64,000 nt of DNA from Pectobacterium atrosepticum (GTDB taxonomy: Bacteria; Pseudomonadota; Gammaproteobacteria; Enterobacterales; Enterobacteriaceae), in NCBI GenBank assembly GCA_019056595.1, contig CP036163.1, positions 1,364,001 through 1,428,000 on the forward strand. Reading direction: 5' to 3'. Below are positions 11,967 through 20,833 of this stretch, piece after piece. The notes under the pieces were generated by a model. It saw only the letters and a program-made list of their open reading frames with translations. It made no database searches and was not told the origin of the DNA. A program made the position numbers and the translations under genes. Within the stretch, counting starts at the first letter, position 1, and each line of letters starts with the position of its first letter.

Positions 11967-12695
11967 ATGACAACCGCATCCGATTTCGCTATGGCGTCAC
12001 CTATTCTGATCGTCGAAGATGAGCCCAAATTGGGGCAACTGCTGGTGGATTATCTTCAGGCCGCAGACTACGCCACACAATGGCTGCCTAACGGCAACGA
12101 TGTCGTCGAGTGGGTACGGCAGCACTCCCCTTCACTCATTTTGCTGGATTTGATGTTGCCGGGCTGCGACGGTCTGACGCTCTGCCGCACCATCCGCCAG
12201 TTCTCCAACGTGCCCATTATCATGGTCACCGCCCGCATCGAAGAGATCGATCGCCTGCTGGGGCTGGAAATTGGTGCTGACGATTATATTTGTAAACCCT
12301 TCAGCCCGCGCGAAGTCGTCGTGCGTGTCAGAACGCTGCTACGCCGCTGTGGCTGGCAGAACGACGGCGTGAAAGCCGCAGAGAAAAGCGAAACGGCCCT
12401 GTTGATTGATAAAAGCGGCTTTCAGGCCAGCTATCTGGGGCAGAACCTCGACCTGACGCCAGCGGAGTTTCGTCTGCTCAAGACGCTCTCCACCGAACCG
12501 GGTAAGGTATTTTCCCGCGAAGCGCTGCTGGATAAGCTCTACGACGATTATCGCGTCGTGACCGATCGCACCATCGACAGCCACATCAAAAACCTGCGCC
12601 GCAAGCTGGAGCAGTTAGATGAAGAAACCTCATTTATCCGCACGGTGTATGGCATCGGCTATCGCTGGGAAGCCGCGCCCTGCAATGAGGTATAA
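11967..12695 (+). CDS. baeR: BaeR response regulator
   Basis: This is an OmpR/PhoB-family response regulator of 242 aa. The receiver domain has the acidic pair in VEDEPK near residue 17, the phosphoacceptor Asp in [10 protein letters not shown] (about residue 61) and the Lys of ICKPFSPRE. The C-terminal winged-helix domain contains [12 protein letters not shown] and [15 protein letters not shown]. It is the cognate regulator of BaeS and activates the mdt genes upstream. No clear BaeR box was found by eye before mdtA. Confidence 0.95.
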   Translation: MTTASDFAMASPILIVEDEPKLGQLLVDYLQAADYATQWLPNGNDVVEWVRQHSPSLILLDLMLPGCDGLTLCRTIRQFSNVPIIMVTARIEEIDRLLGLEIGADDYICKPFSPREVVVRVRTLLRRCGWQNDGVKAAEKSETALLIDKSGFQASYLGQNLDLTPAEFRLLKTLSTEPGKVFSREALLDKLYDDYRVVTDRTIDSHIKNLRRKLEQLDEETSFIRTVYGIGYRWEAAPCNEV

Positions 12696-12716
12696 AGCCC
12701 ACCGTCTTATGATGTT

Positions 12717-13370
12717 ATGGAGCCCATTTTGAACGGACCCGATCCTGATAACCGCTACCCCATGGCCGGTTTCCCCCAAGTGTGTTTTATCAAGAATATT
12801 GTCACCAACCCGAATATTGAGATTGGCGACTACACCTATTATGACGATCCCGATGGCGCGGAAAATTTCGAGCAAAATGTGCTCTATCACTATCCGTTTA
12901 TCGGCGATAAATTAATCATCGGTAAGTTTTGTGCTATCGCTCGTGGCGCAAAATTTATCATGAACGGCGCTAATCATCGGCTTTCCGGCCTGTCGACTTA
13001 CCCCTTTCAGATTTTTGGCAACGGCTGGGAGAAAGTGACACCTAAGCCAGAAGATTTACCTTATAAAGGCGACACCGTGATCGGCAATGATGTCTGGATT
13101 GGCTATGACGCGCTGATCATGCCCGGTGTCCACATCGGAAATGGTGCCATTATTGCTTCACGCGCCGTGGTCACTGCCGATGTGCCCGCGTATACGGTCG
13201 TCGGTGGCAATCCGGCAAAAATCCTGAAGCCGCGTTTTGCACCGGACGTCATCGAGGCTCTGGAAACACTGTGCTGGTGGAACTGGCCGATAGAAAAAAT
13301 CACACGTCATCTGGAAACCATCGCTGCGGGTGATATTGCCGCACTGCAAGCCAGTCATCTGTCAAAGTAA
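12717..13370 (+). CDS. Vat/CatB-type xenobiotic acetyltransferase
   Basis: This is a 217-aa left-handed beta-helix (hexapeptide repeat) acetyltransferase. The N-terminal part (PQVCFIKNI, ...GDYTYYDDP) and the motifs GANHR and [17 protein letters not shown] are those of the Vat/CatB group that acetylates streptogramins or chloramphenicol. The His in GANHR corresponds to the catalytic base. It follows baeR closely (21 bp) on the same strand and may be read with the efflux/regulator operon. A true antibiotic substrate in this organism is not shown by the sequence. Confidence 0.87.
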   Translation: MEPILNGPDPDNRYPMAGFPQVCFIKNIVTNPNIEIGDYTYYDDPDGAENFEQNVLYHYPFIGDKLIIGKFCAIARGAKFIMNGANHRLSGLSTYPFQIFGNGWEKVTPKPEDLPYKGDTVIGNDVWIGYDALIMPGVHIGNGAIIASRAVVTADVPAYTVVGGNPAKILKPRFAPDVIEALETLCWWNWPIEKITRHLETIAAGDIAALQASHLSK

Positions 13371-13424
13371 CCGTCTTTCATTGCACACCAATCCATTTCC
13401 CACGAAGAAGAGGCTTTCACGATA

Positions 13425-13976
13425 ATGACTGCGCTATTTTCCGAAACCACCAAAATCCAGACGCCTCGCCTGCTGCTACGCCCGCTCTATCGTGATGATG
13501 CACCTGCGCTGTTCGTTTTTATGTCCGATCCGGTTGTCATGCGTTTCTGGAATCACCCACCTTGGCAACAGATCGAACAGGCCAATGACGCGATTGACGA
13601 ATACTGGAGCGCGCTGTGTGCCGGGCTGTATATGAAACTGGGTCTGGAAGTCAAAGAGAGCGGCGAATTGATCGGCACCTGCGTGCTGTTCAACCTTGAG
13701 ATTGAGTCTAAACGCGCAGAGATCGGCTACTGTCTGGCGGAGAGTGCGCAAGGGAAAGGCTATATGGCGGAGGCACTCTCTGCGCTGCGGGATTTTGCCT
13801 TTGAAACGGCGGGCCTCAGCCGGTTGGAAGCCGAAATCGATCCCCGCAACGTGGCCTCAGCCAAATCGCTGGAACGACTGGGGTTCACGCAGGAAGGGTT
13901 GTTAAAGCAGCGTTGGATCGTAGACGGCGAAGTGTCTGATTCTGCGCTCTACGGCCTGCTGGCGGCAGATCGCTAA
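13425..13976 (+). CDS. GNAT N-acetyltransferase, RimJ/RimL-like
   Basis: This is a 183-aa GCN5-related acetyltransferase. It begins with the typical TPRLLLRPLYRDDAPALF segment. The acetyl-CoA loop region EIGYCLAESAQGKGYMAEAL is near residues 99-118, and NVASAKSLERLGF carries the conserved Asn and C-terminal strand. RimJ/L-like members acetylate N-termini of ribosomal proteins or small amines and antibiotics; the substrate here is unknown. It lies 54 bp downstream of the Vat-like acetyltransferase gene, on the same strand. Confidence 0.87.
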   Translation: MTALFSETTKIQTPRLLLRPLYRDDAPALFVFMSDPVVMRFWNHPPWQQIEQANDAIDEYWSALCAGLYMKLGLEVKESGELIGTCVLFNLEIESKRAEIGYCLAESAQGKGYMAEALSALRDFAFETAGLSRLEAEIDPRNVASAKSLERLGFTQEGLLKQRWIVDGEVSDSALYGLLAADR

Positions 13977-14145
13977 CCGCTACCTTCCCGTGCCAGTCAA
14001 AAATACTGTCCGACTTAATGAAAATTTTGTCATGTTCTCTTTTCCCACGGCTGTTACCATTTTAGACCTACAATAATGACAGGTATCCATCCGCACTCGA
14101 TGCGGATCATAGGTCACCTGCAAAAAACAGGTAAGGGAAAAGCAT

Positions 14146-15105
14146 ATGTCAGGCTTAGTGAATGGCAAGTGGGTTAACGGCGATGTCGCGGCGGAAGAGA
14201 TCAAAAACGGCGCGTTCCACCGCGAAGAAACCAAATTTCGGCAAACCGAGCTGGTACCAGAGGCCGGTCGTTACCAGCTTTTTGTTTCCTATCTCTGCCC
14301 GTGGGCATCACGCACGCTGATATTTCGCAAGCTGAAAGGACTGGAGAACATTATTTCGCTCTCGATTGCTAATCCGCGTATCGCAGATAACGGCTGGGAA
14401 TTTGCAACGCCGCAGGATGCCGGTGAACATGCAGGCGAGATTCACTATCTGCACCAGTTGTACACCGCCAGCGTACCCGACTATACCGGAAAGGTGTCCG
14501 TGCCCGTGCTGTGGGACCGGGTGGAAGGCCGTATCGTGAACAACGAATCGGCGGATATCATCCGCATGCTGAACAGTGAATTTAACGACCTGACTGGCAA
14601 CCACCTCGATTTCTACCCGTCGGAACTGCACAGCGAGATCGACCGCTGGAACGAAACCGTCTATCACAACGTCAATAACGGCGTGTATAAGACCGGGTTC
14701 GCCAAAACGCAGGAACACTATAACGATGCGGTCACCACACTCTTCACCACACTGGACGAACTAGACGATCATTTGGGCAGCCATCGTTACATACTGGGCG
14801 ACACGCTGACCGAAGCCGACTGGCGCTTGTTTGTCACGCTGATACGTTTTGACGTGGCCTACCACGGCGCGTTCAAATGTAATCTTAAACGTATTGCCGA
14901 CTACCCCAATCTGTCGAATTACCTGCGCGAACTGTATCAGTGGCCAGGCATTGCAGAGACGGTCAATATCGACCATATCAAAGCCGGTTATTACAGCATT
15001 GCGTGGCTGAATCCGACACAGATTGTGCCGGTTGGCCCACAGGTTGATTTATACCAGCCACACAACCGAGAAATCCTCGGTACATCGCGTATCGCCACGC
15101 GTTAA
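14146..15105 (+). CDS. Glutathionyl-hydroquinone reductase (YqjG/Ecm4 family)
   Basis: This is a 319-aa glutathione-S-transferase-like enzyme that reductively removes glutathione from glutathionyl-hydroquinones. The catalytic Cys is in SYLCPWASRTLI (about residue 50), the signature of the Xi-class GST/YqjG group. The C-terminal helical domain contains EADWRLFVTLIRFD. The start has GGTAAGGGAAAA upstream, ending 7 bp before the ATG. Such enzymes act on quinone adducts, which is plausible for a bacterium in phenolic-rich plant tissue. It is a single-gene unit with its own terminator. Confidence 0.9.
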   Translation: MSGLVNGKWVNGDVAAEEIKNGAFHREETKFRQTELVPEAGRYQLFVSYLCPWASRTLIFRKLKGLENIISLSIANPRIADNGWEFATPQDAGEHAGEIHYLHQLYTASVPDYTGKVSVPVLWDRVEGRIVNNESADIIRMLNSEFNDLTGNHLDFYPSELHSEIDRWNETVYHNVNNGVYKTGFAKTQEHYNDAVTTLFTTLDELDDHLGSHRYILGDTLTEADWRLFVTLIRFDVAYHGAFKCNLKRIADYPNLSNYLRELYQWPGIAETVNIDHIKAGYYSIAWLNPTQIVPVGPQVDLYQPHNREILGTSRIATR

Positions 15106-15117
15106 TACGATGAGATC

Positions 15118-15152
15118 TGGCCTGATCCGTTTATGGCAGGCCATTCTTTATT
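15118..15152 (+). terminator. Terminator of the hydroquinone reductase gene
   Basis: A stem TGGCCTG (15118-15124) / CAGGCCA (15137-15143) is followed by TTCTTTATTT, a usual Rho-independent layout 12 bp after the stop. Confidence 0.75.
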
Positions 15153-15165
15153 TAGGTCAAAAAAA

Positions 15166-15179
15166 TTGATTTACGTCAA
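15166..15179. promoter_or_regulatory. Possible FNR site before yegQ
   Basis: TTGAT-TTAC-GTCAA matches the FNR consensus TTGAT-N4-ATCAA at 9 of 10 positions. A -10-like TAGAAT lies at 15233-15238, putting the site near -71 if that box is used, a position known for class I activation. This is inference from motif and spacing only. Confidence 0.4.
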
Positions 15180-15300
15180 ACAATAGGCCCACTTTTCGTG
15201 TGTCGTCTACTGCAATTCCCCCCTATTAGCGCTAGAATCCTCCGCCTTTACTGTTCCCACCGTGGAGCAGCCTGACTTGTGATCAGAATCGAGAGATACC

Positions 15301-16665
15301 ATGTTTAAACCGGAACTGCTTTCTCCGGCCGGTACGCTGAAAAATATGCGCTACGCCTTTGCCTATGGCGCGGACGCTATTTATGCCGGTCAACCTCGCT
15401 ACAGCCTGCGCGTGCGCAATAACGAATTCAACCATCAGACGCTGGCGCAAGCCATTAACGAAGCGCACGAACTGGGCAAGAAATTCTATGTGGTCGTTAA
15501 CATCGCACCACACAACGCCAAGCTAAAAACCTTCCTGCGTGACCTGCAACCCGTCATCGAAATGGGGCCGGATGCGCTGATCATGTCCGATCCGGGTTTG
15601 ATCATGCTGGTGCGGGAAAACTTCCCACAGATAGATGTTCACCTTTCCGTTCAGGCCAACGCGGTCAACTGGGCGACAGTGAAATTCTGGCAGCAGATGG
15701 GGCTAACGCGTGTGATTCTGTCGCGCGAACTGTCGCTGGAAGAAATTGCGGAAATCCGCCAGAACGTCCCAGAGATGGAACTGGAGATTTTCGTTCACGG
15801 TGCGCTGTGCATGGCCTATTCTGGCCGCTGCCTGCTGTCCGGCTACATCAACAAACGCGATCCAAACCAAGGCACCTGCACCAATGCCTGCCGCTGGGAA
15901 TATAAGGTTCAGGAAGGTAAAGTGGATGAGGTCGGGAACATCGTCCATCAGCACGAACCTATCGCGGTAAAAAATGTTGAACCTGCGTTGGGCATCGGCC
16001 AACCGACCGACAAAGTCTTTATGCTGGAAGAAAGTATGCGCCCCGGCGAGTACATGAGCGCATTTGAAGACGAACACGGCACCTACATCATGAACTCCCG
16101 CGATCTGCGTGCGATCCAACACGTTGAGCGCCTGACGCAAATGCAGGTCCATTCGCTGAAAATCGAAGGCCGCACCAAGTCATTCTATTATTGCGCTCGT
16201 ACTGCACAGGTGTATCGCCGCGCCATCGACGATGCTGTCGCGGGTAAACCATTCGACCCGACATTGCTGGAAACGCTGGAAGGTCTGGCGCACCGTGGTT
16301 ATACCGAAGGCTTCCTGCGTCGCCATGTGCATGAAGATTACCAGAACTACGACTACGGCTATTCCGTTTCCGATCGTCAGCAGTTTGTCGGTGAATTCAC
16401 CGGCGTTCGTCGCGACGGGCTGGCAGAAGTCGAGGTGAAGAACAAGTTTTCCTGCGGCGACAGCGTGGAAATGATGACGCCAAACGGCAATATTCAATTC
16501 ACCATCGAATCGATGCAGAATGTCAAAGGACAGCCGACCGAGGTTGCCCCAGGTAACGGCCATATCGTTTATCTGCCGGTGCCGGACGATGTCTCGCTGG
16601 ACTATGCACTATTGCTGCGCAATCTACCGGGCGCCACCACCACGCGCAATCCTAACGCGGAATAA
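15301..16665 (+). CDS. yegQ: TrhP/YegQ, U32-family tRNA hydroxylation protein
   Basis: This is a 454-aa member of peptidase family U32. In E. coli YegQ (TrhP) is needed for prephenate-dependent 5-hydroxylation of U34 in tRNAs, leading to 5-oxyacetyluridine; despite the family name it is not known to be a protease. The product begins with the typical PELLSPAGTLKNMRYAFAYG. It has the conserved Cys-rich region from FVHGALCMAYSGRC to NQGTCTNACRWEY (about residues 163-200), which in this family probably binds an iron-sulfur cluster, and KIEGRTKS near residue 285. The CyaR sRNA follows, as in E. coli. Confidence 0.93.
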   Translation: MFKPELLSPAGTLKNMRYAFAYGADAIYAGQPRYSLRVRNNEFNHQTLAQAINEAHELGKKFYVVVNIAPHNAKLKTFLRDLQPVIEMGPDALIMSDPGLIMLVRENFPQIDVHLSVQANAVNWATVKFWQQMGLTRVILSRELSLEEIAEIRQNVPEMELEIFVHGALCMAYSGRCLLSGYINKRDPNQGTCTNACRWEYKVQEGKVDEVGNIVHQHEPIAVKNVEPALGIGQPTDKVFMLEESMRPGEYMSAFEDEHGTYIMNSRDLRAIQHVERLTQMQVHSLKIEGRTKSFYYCARTAQVYRRAIDDAVAGKPFDPTLLETLEGLAHRGYTEGFLRRHVHEDYQNYDYGYSVSDRQQFVGEFTGVRRDGLAEVEVKNKFSCGDSVEMMTPNGNIQFTIESMQNVKGQPTEVAPGNGHIVYLPVPDDVSLDYALLLRNLPGATTTRNPNAE

Positions 16666-16677
16666 ATTAGTCATACT

Positions 16678-16699
16678 GCCGGATGCACAACCATCCGGC
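16678..16699. repeat. REP-like hairpin after yegQ
   Basis: GCCGGATG (16678-16685) and CATCCGGC (16692-16699) form a perfect 8-bp stem with a 6-nt loop 12 bp after the yegQ stop. There is no T run, so it looks more like a REP-type palindrome or a processing/protective hairpin than an intrinsic terminator. Confidence 0.55.
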
Positions 16700-16824
16700 G
16701 GTACACTTAGCAAAACGCCGCTTCCTTACGGTATGCCCCCCCACCATCGCCTTTTCTCTGTCACATATAAGCGCGCTAACAGCCAGCGGGTATCGTTACA
16801 AAGCTCAGGGTTTTTTAACGAATA

Positions 16825-16840
16825 TTAGAAACAGATCACA
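16825..16840 (+). promoter_or_regulatory. CRP site and promoter of cyaR
   Basis: TTAGA-N6-TCACA (16825-16840) resembles the CRP consensus TGTGA-N6-TCACA, with a perfect right half. Its centre lies 41.5 bp before the predicted cyaR start at 16874, the class II activator position. A -10 box TAATAT sits at 16862-16867. E. coli cyaR is known to be CRP-activated, and the geometry agrees. Confidence 0.75.
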
Positions 16841-16873
16841 TCAATTCGCTAGCCTTGTGGTTAATATTGCGTC

Positions 16874-16969
16874 GCTGAGAAAACATAGAACAAAAAATAA
16901 GCGTAGTGATACTACTAGGAACCACCTCCTTGGCCAGCTCAATCTCCCTTGAGCTGGCTTTTCTTTTTC
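16874..16969 (+). ncRNA. cyaR: CyaR small RNA
   Basis: This is an Hfq-dependent small RNA that in E. coli and Salmonella represses ompX, nadE, luxS and other mRNAs when cAMP-CRP is active. Recognition rests on the 5' GCTGA-AAAACAT start, the strongly conserved unpaired seed GGAACCACCTCCTT (16918-16931) and the 3' terminator stem GCCAGCTCAA / TTGAGCTGGC around AATCTCCCTT followed by TTTTCTTTTT. It also has the same position after yegQ as in E. coli. The terminator stem differs in sequence from E. coli while the loop CTCCC is kept, consistent with compensatory change. Confidence 0.92.
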
Positions 16970-16998
16970 TGTCGATCACGTATTTCCCCACCGCAAAC

Positions 16999-17122
16999 AT
17001 ACCCTAAATAATTCGAGCTTCAGGAAGGCGGCAAAAGAGGGAATCCCGATGAGCTTACTCAGGTAAGTGATTCGGGTGACGGAGCGCAGCCAACGCACAT
17101 GCAACTTGAAGTATGACGGGTA
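16999..17122. repeat. MITE-like dispersed repeat with inverted ATACCC ends
   Basis: This element of about 124 bp begins ATACCCTAAATAATTCGAG and ends AGTATGACGGGTAT. Its ends are inverted relative to each other (ATACCC/GGGTAT). Parts recur at 1243-1280 (right end only) and 18687-18738 (both ends, reversed, shortened middle). I associate this repeat with intergenic regions of Pectobacterium and relatives; no coding capacity is seen. Confidence 0.75.
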
Positions 17123-17219
17123 TATTCACCGATTCTTCTGATGTCTACATGCCGATTTAATGACTATGATTAACTGCAACGTTTCCGTATTAACAACATC
17201 GTAGCCAGAGAAAGACGAC

Positions 17220-18119
17220 ATGGAAAAAAATCCAATCACACTGCTGATTTTGAATGGGAAAAGTGCGGGTAATGACGAACTTCGCGAAGCCATCGGCGAG
17301 CTACGCAAGGATGGCTATACGCTACATGTCCGCGTAACCTGGGAATACGGCGATGCCAAACGCTATGTGGAAGAGGCTATCCAGCTCAAAGCCGATAACG
17401 TGATCGCGGCGGGTGGCGACGGCACCGTCAATGAAGTTGCCGCAGCGTTAGCCGTGCAGCCGGAAGCGGTTCGCCCATGTCTGGGAATTGTGCCGCTGGG
17501 CACAGCCAACGATTTCGCCACCAGCTGTCAGATTCCGATGGAGATGCACAATGCGTTGACGCTGGCGATCAAAGGCCGCGCCACGGCGATTGATATCGCT
17601 AAAGTGAACGACAGCCACTATTTCATCAATATGGCGACGGGCGGATTTGCCACGCGCATTACCACTGAAACACCCGCCAAGATGAAAGCCGCGCTGGGGA
17701 GTGCCTCTTACGTGCTACACGCGCTCTTTCGCATGGATATGCTGCAAGCCGAGCGCTGTGAGATTCACGGGCCGGATTTTCACTGGTCGGGCGATACACT
17801 GGTTATCGCGGTAGGGAATGGCCGTCAGGCAGGCGGCGGACAGCAGCTTTGCCCTGAGGCGCTGATCAACGATGGGCTGCTGGAACTGAGCGTGCTGTCG
17901 GCAACGGAGTTGCTGCCTAATATGCTTCAGGCCTGGTTTACCGGCAGCGAAAACCAGAACATGATTTCCGCGACCCTGCCTTGGCTGGAGATCACCGCCC
18001 CGGACGATATGACATTTAATTTGGACGGCGAGCCGCTCACCGCCAAACGCTTCCGCATTGAGGTGCTTCCCGCAGCGATTCACTGTCGGTTACCGCCCCA
18101 GTGTTCGCTGCTGGAATAG
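17220..18119 (+). CDS. yegS: YegS lipid kinase
   Basis: This is a 299-aa diacylglycerol-kinase-like protein. It has the nucleotide motif [15 protein letters not shown] near residues 61-75 and [11 protein letters not shown] near residue 91, the two hallmarks of the DAGK catalytic domain. E. coli YegS phosphorylates phosphatidylglycerol in vitro; its physiological role is unclear. Position after yegQ-cyaR matches E. coli. It converges on psiE with a 13-bp gap. Confidence 0.94.
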   Translation: MEKNPITLLILNGKSAGNDELREAIGELRKDGYTLHVRVTWEYGDAKRYVEEAIQLKADNVIAAGGDGTVNEVAAALAVQPEAVRPCLGIVPLGTANDFATSCQIPMEMHNALTLAIKGRATAIDIAKVNDSHYFINMATGGFATRITTETPAKMKAALGSASYVLHALFRMDMLQAERCEIHGPDFHWSGDTLVIAVGNGRQAGGGQQLCPEALINDGLLELSVLSATELLPNMLQAWFTGSENQNMISATLPWLEITAPDDMTFNLDGEPLTAKRFRIEVLPAAIHCRLPPQCSLLE

Positions 18120-18132
18120 CGGCGCGTTTAGA

Positions 18133-18540
18133 TTACTCTCGCTTCAGGCGATTACTGTTTGCCAGATACAGCGTCACTACCAGCAACAGGATCGCCGCGG
18201 AATACACCAGCGTATCCGACGGGCTTTTGTGATCGACAATAATCAGGCGAATGATGGCCGTAATGCCGATGTAGATAAAATAGCGCAGCGGGAAATGATA
18301 GCCAGACTGGAAATACTTCACGATCAGCGCAATAAACTCAAAATAAAGGAAATAGATCACGATGCCTTCTATCAGCTGATAGGAGGAATCTTTCTCGCTG
18401 GAGATCAACAACACCTTCGCCAGATGAAACGTTTCCTTAACTAAAAAAATCACCAGAATGGTTGCCAGCGCCAACAGGCCGATATTGAGTATCGTCTGAA
18501 GCGCCTTGGCAGCCATCGCACTGCGAGCAGAACCTGCCAT
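18133..18540 (-). CDS. psiE: PsiE phosphate-starvation-inducible membrane protein
   Basis: This is a 135-aa protein with four predicted helices (about residues 17-37, 60-77, 85-103 and 110-130). The stretches [20 protein letters not shown] and [21 protein letters not shown] are characteristic of the PsiE family. In E. coli psiE is induced by phosphate starvation through PhoB and repressed by cAMP-CRP; its function is unknown. No convincing Pho box was recognised by eye upstream. Confidence 0.9.
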   Translation of the reverse strand: MAGSARSAMAAKALQTILNIGLLALATILVIFLVKETFHLAKVLLISSEKDSSYQLIEGIVIYFLYFEFIALIVKYFQSGYHFPLRYFIYIGITAIIRLIIVDHKSPSDTLVYSAAILLLVVTLYLANSNRLKRE

Positions 18541-18686
18541 ATGTTATCCCCACACCCTATTTCATATTAACGCCAAGATTTCAGAGCAAAATAACCGGAC
18601 ACACTCGCACTGTCACGCCGAAATACGCTTAATTTAGTTTGAAATTACTGACAAAGATGTCGCGCAAAGTACAAGTCGATTTACTT

Positions 18687-18738
18687 ATACCCGTCATACG
18701 TCAAACGATAGGAAAGCCGCAGCTCGAATTATTTAGGG
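18687..18738. repeat. Shortened copy of the ATACCC-ended repeat
   Basis: The segment runs ATACCCGTCATAC(G)TCAA to AGCTCGAATTATTTAGGG. Both ends match the 16999-17122 element in reverse orientation while the middle is largely missing. It ends directly at the thiD stop codon (18740-18742). Confidence 0.7.
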
Positions 18739-18739
18739 C

Positions 18740-19543
18740 TCACCACCAGTGATGGAAGTGATGAACAGGGCCGATTCCGTGCCCGACCTCCAGCGTGTCG
18801 GCCTGCTGTAACGCCTGCTGTAAATACGCCTTCGCCACCTTAACCGTCTCGCCCCAGCTATCGTGACGTGGCCGCAGTGCCGCCAGCGCGGCAGAAAGCG
18901 TGCAGCCAGTGCCGTGCGTATGACGCGTATTCACGCGCGGGGAGCTAAAGCGCTGCGGTTCATCCTGTCGACTGAACAGCCAGTCCGGACTTTCCGCTTC
19001 ACTAAGGTGACCGCCTTTCATCAACACCGCCTGACAACCCATCGCCAGCAGCGCTTCCCCCTGCTCACGCATTTCCCGCTCGTTAGCGGCGGGTGACGTA
19101 TTCAGCAGCGCTGCGGCTTCCGGCAGGTTGGGCGTAATCAGAGAAACCAGCGGCAGCAGCTCACGACGGATCGATTCTACCGCCTCCGGCGCGAGTAGCG
19201 GATCGCCACTTTTCGCCAACATAACGGTGTCCAGCACCACGAAAGGCACGGCGTAATGGCGCAGGCGTTCAGCAACAGTTTCGACAATATCAGTCTGCGC
19301 CAGCATCCCAATCTTGGCGCTATCGATACGCACATCACTCAGCACGGAATCTAACTGCGCTGCGACAAAATCCGGTTCAATCCGGTAGACGGACTGCACG
19401 CCACGCGTATTTTGTGCCACCAGTGCGGTAATGACCGACGTGCCATAAGCGCCCAACGCGGAAAACGCTTTTAAATCCGCCTGAATACCCGCCCCACCGC
19501 TCGGATCGGTACCCGCAATCGTCAACGCATTGATACGCTTCAT
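18740..19543 (-). CDS. thiD: ThiD, HMP/HMP-phosphate kinase
   Basis: This enzyme phosphorylates hydroxymethylpyrimidine and its monophosphate for thiamine synthesis and salvage. The 267-aa product has the ribokinase-like fold motifs [20 protein letters not shown] at the N-terminus and the C-terminal [15 protein letters not shown] anion-hole motif with the catalytic Asp position replaced or shifted as usual in the ThiD group. Its start overlaps the thiM stop by 4 bp (19540-19543), so the two are coupled under the TPP riboswitch. Confidence 0.94.
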   Translation of the reverse strand: MKRINALTIAGTDPSGGAGIQADLKAFSALGAYGTSVITALVAQNTRGVQSVYRIEPDFVAAQLDSVLSDVRIDSAKIGMLAQTDIVETVAERLRHYAVPFVVLDTVMLAKSGDPLLAPEAVESIRRELLPLVSLITPNLPEAAALLNTSPAANEREMREQGEALLAMGCQAVLMKGGHLSEAESPDWLFSRQDEPQRFSSPRVNTRHTHGTGCTLSAALAALRPRHDSWGETVKVAKAYLQQALQQADTLEVGHGIGPVHHFHHWW

Positions 19544-20334
19544 GCCAGCTCCTCCGCGCGTAGGGTATAGAGTCGATCGAGGAAATTAGGGATAAAACTT
19601 CCTGTGCCTTGTGACACTGAAGCCGCCTGCTGCCCCGCTAATGCCATGACATAGCATGCTGCCGCCACGTGGGATAAGCGGTCACCTTCCAGAGAAGAAA
19701 ACCCCGCGACCACCGCCGACAGTGCGCAGCCCGTACCGACCACGCGCGTCATCATGCTATCGCCGCCGGTTACCGCGATATCACGCTCACCGTCCGTGAC
19801 ATAATCCACCGCGCCGGTCACCGCAACAATCGTCCCCACCTGCCGAGCTAACTCTCGCGCTGCAGGGAGTGCTACCAGTGAATCATCAGCACTATCCACG
19901 CCCCGTCCTTGTGCAGCTAACCCAGCAAGCACCATGATTTCAGACGCATTACCGCGAATCGCCGCTGGTTTCCATGTCAGCAATTCTCGGCAAAATTCAG
20001 TACGAAAGGTTAAACCGCCTACGGCAACCGGATCGAGCACCCACGGCGTACCCGCCTGATGTGCGCTGTTTACGGCCGCACGCATCGCTTCAGCGCGCGT
20101 ACGCTCTAGCGTCCCGACATTAATCAGCAGCGCATCCGCCACCGCGCTGAACTGCGCAGCTTCTTCAGGATCGACTACCATTGCAGGCGACGCATTCAGT
20201 GCCAACAGCACATTAGCAGTAAAAGATTGCACCACATCGTTGGTCAAGCAGTGCACCAGCGGAGCAGCAGAACGAAATTGGGTAAGTGATGTTGCTGCCT
20301 GAGCGGCAGAAAAGTCGGCGGGTTGCGTGTTCAT
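19540..20334 (-). CDS. thiM: ThiM, hydroxyethylthiazole kinase
   Basis: This enzyme phosphorylates 4-methyl-5-(2-hydroxyethyl)thiazole in thiamine salvage. I chose the ATG at 20334 (264 aa, MNTQPADFS...) because it has GGGAG just upstream; a start 33 bp earlier would run toward the riboswitch. Features are [21 protein letters not shown] with the conserved N-terminal motif, [11 protein letters not shown] in mid-protein and [15 protein letters not shown] near the C-terminus with the catalytic Cys of the kinase. It forms the operon thiM-thiD behind a TPP riboswitch, as in E. coli where it is thiMD. Confidence 0.94.
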   Translation of the reverse strand: MNTQPADFSAAQAATSLTQFRSAAPLVHCLTNDVVQSFTANVLLALNASPAMVVDPEEAAQFSAVADALLINVGTLERTRAEAMRAAVNSAHQAGTPWVLDPVAVGGLTFRTEFCRELLTWKPAAIRGNASEIMVLAGLAAQGRGVDSADDSLVALPAARELARQVGTIVAVTGAVDYVTDGERDIAVTGGDSMMTRVVGTGCALSAVVAGFSSLEGDRLSHVAAACYVMALAGQQAASVSQGTGSFIPNFLDRLYTLRAEELA

Positions 20335-20382
20335 AGGTCTCCCAACCGGCGTGGAAGAAGGCGGCAACCGGTGGGATACCGT

Positions 20383-20460
20383 GACTTCCCTACGCTGGCA
20401 TTATCCAGATCAGGTGGTACGGGTATTTCTCAGCCTTCACAAAGAAGGGCACCCCGAGTC
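20383..20460 (-). ncRNA. TPP riboswitch controlling thiMD
   Basis: Read on the minus strand, the segment has the conserved thi-box order: ACTCGGGGTGCC, GGCTGAGAAATACCC, ACCTGATCTGGATAATGCC and AGCGTAGGGAAGT. These form the P2-P5 helices and the two TPP-binding internal loops. It lies about 50 bp before the thiM ATG, as in the E. coli thiM switch that blocks translation start when TPP is bound. Confidence 0.95.
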
Positions 20461-20700
20461 ATGTACTTAGAGCCATCCCAGTAGGCGTTATTGGTGCAGC
20501 CAGTTTGGACGCGGACAGCGCGCAGAAACCGGAGCGTACACGTAGTACGTGAGGATTATTCGCTACACTCACCCTTCGGGCCGCCCCAAGGGGCGTTCAA
20601 ACGCAATTGCGTTTGTGCGAGCACTGCCCAGGTTCAAAATGGCAAACGAAATAGCCCTAATGGGATAGGATCTTACGCTTTGCAGCATAAGTAAGTGCCC
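20461..20700. repeat. Palindrome-rich dispersed repeat upstream of thiM
   Basis: This stretch contains two perfect palindromes, CGCCCCAAGGGGCG (20582-20595) and CAAACGCAATTGCGTTTG (20598-20615), and the GTACACGTAGTACGTGAGG motif near 20537. I recognise it as an intergenic repeat type common in Pectobacterium genomes. No gene is supported in the 500 bp between thiM and ahr apart from this and the riboswitch. Confidence 0.6.
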
Positions 20701-20833
20701 CCCGTAAAGCAAGCGCTAGCCCGCTCTACTCCGGCGTTGACACAAAATGAAAAACCACAGGCACGTTGTGACATAGAGAAAAACGTCATAACCCTTTAGA
20801 CTGGTTAATCAAACCCATACTGAGGAAATTGTG

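Noticed and set aside
18058-18444. 128-aa plus-strand frame opposite psiE
   Set aside because: PsiE on the minus strand is clearly recognised; the opposite frame has low-complexity, non-protein-like content.
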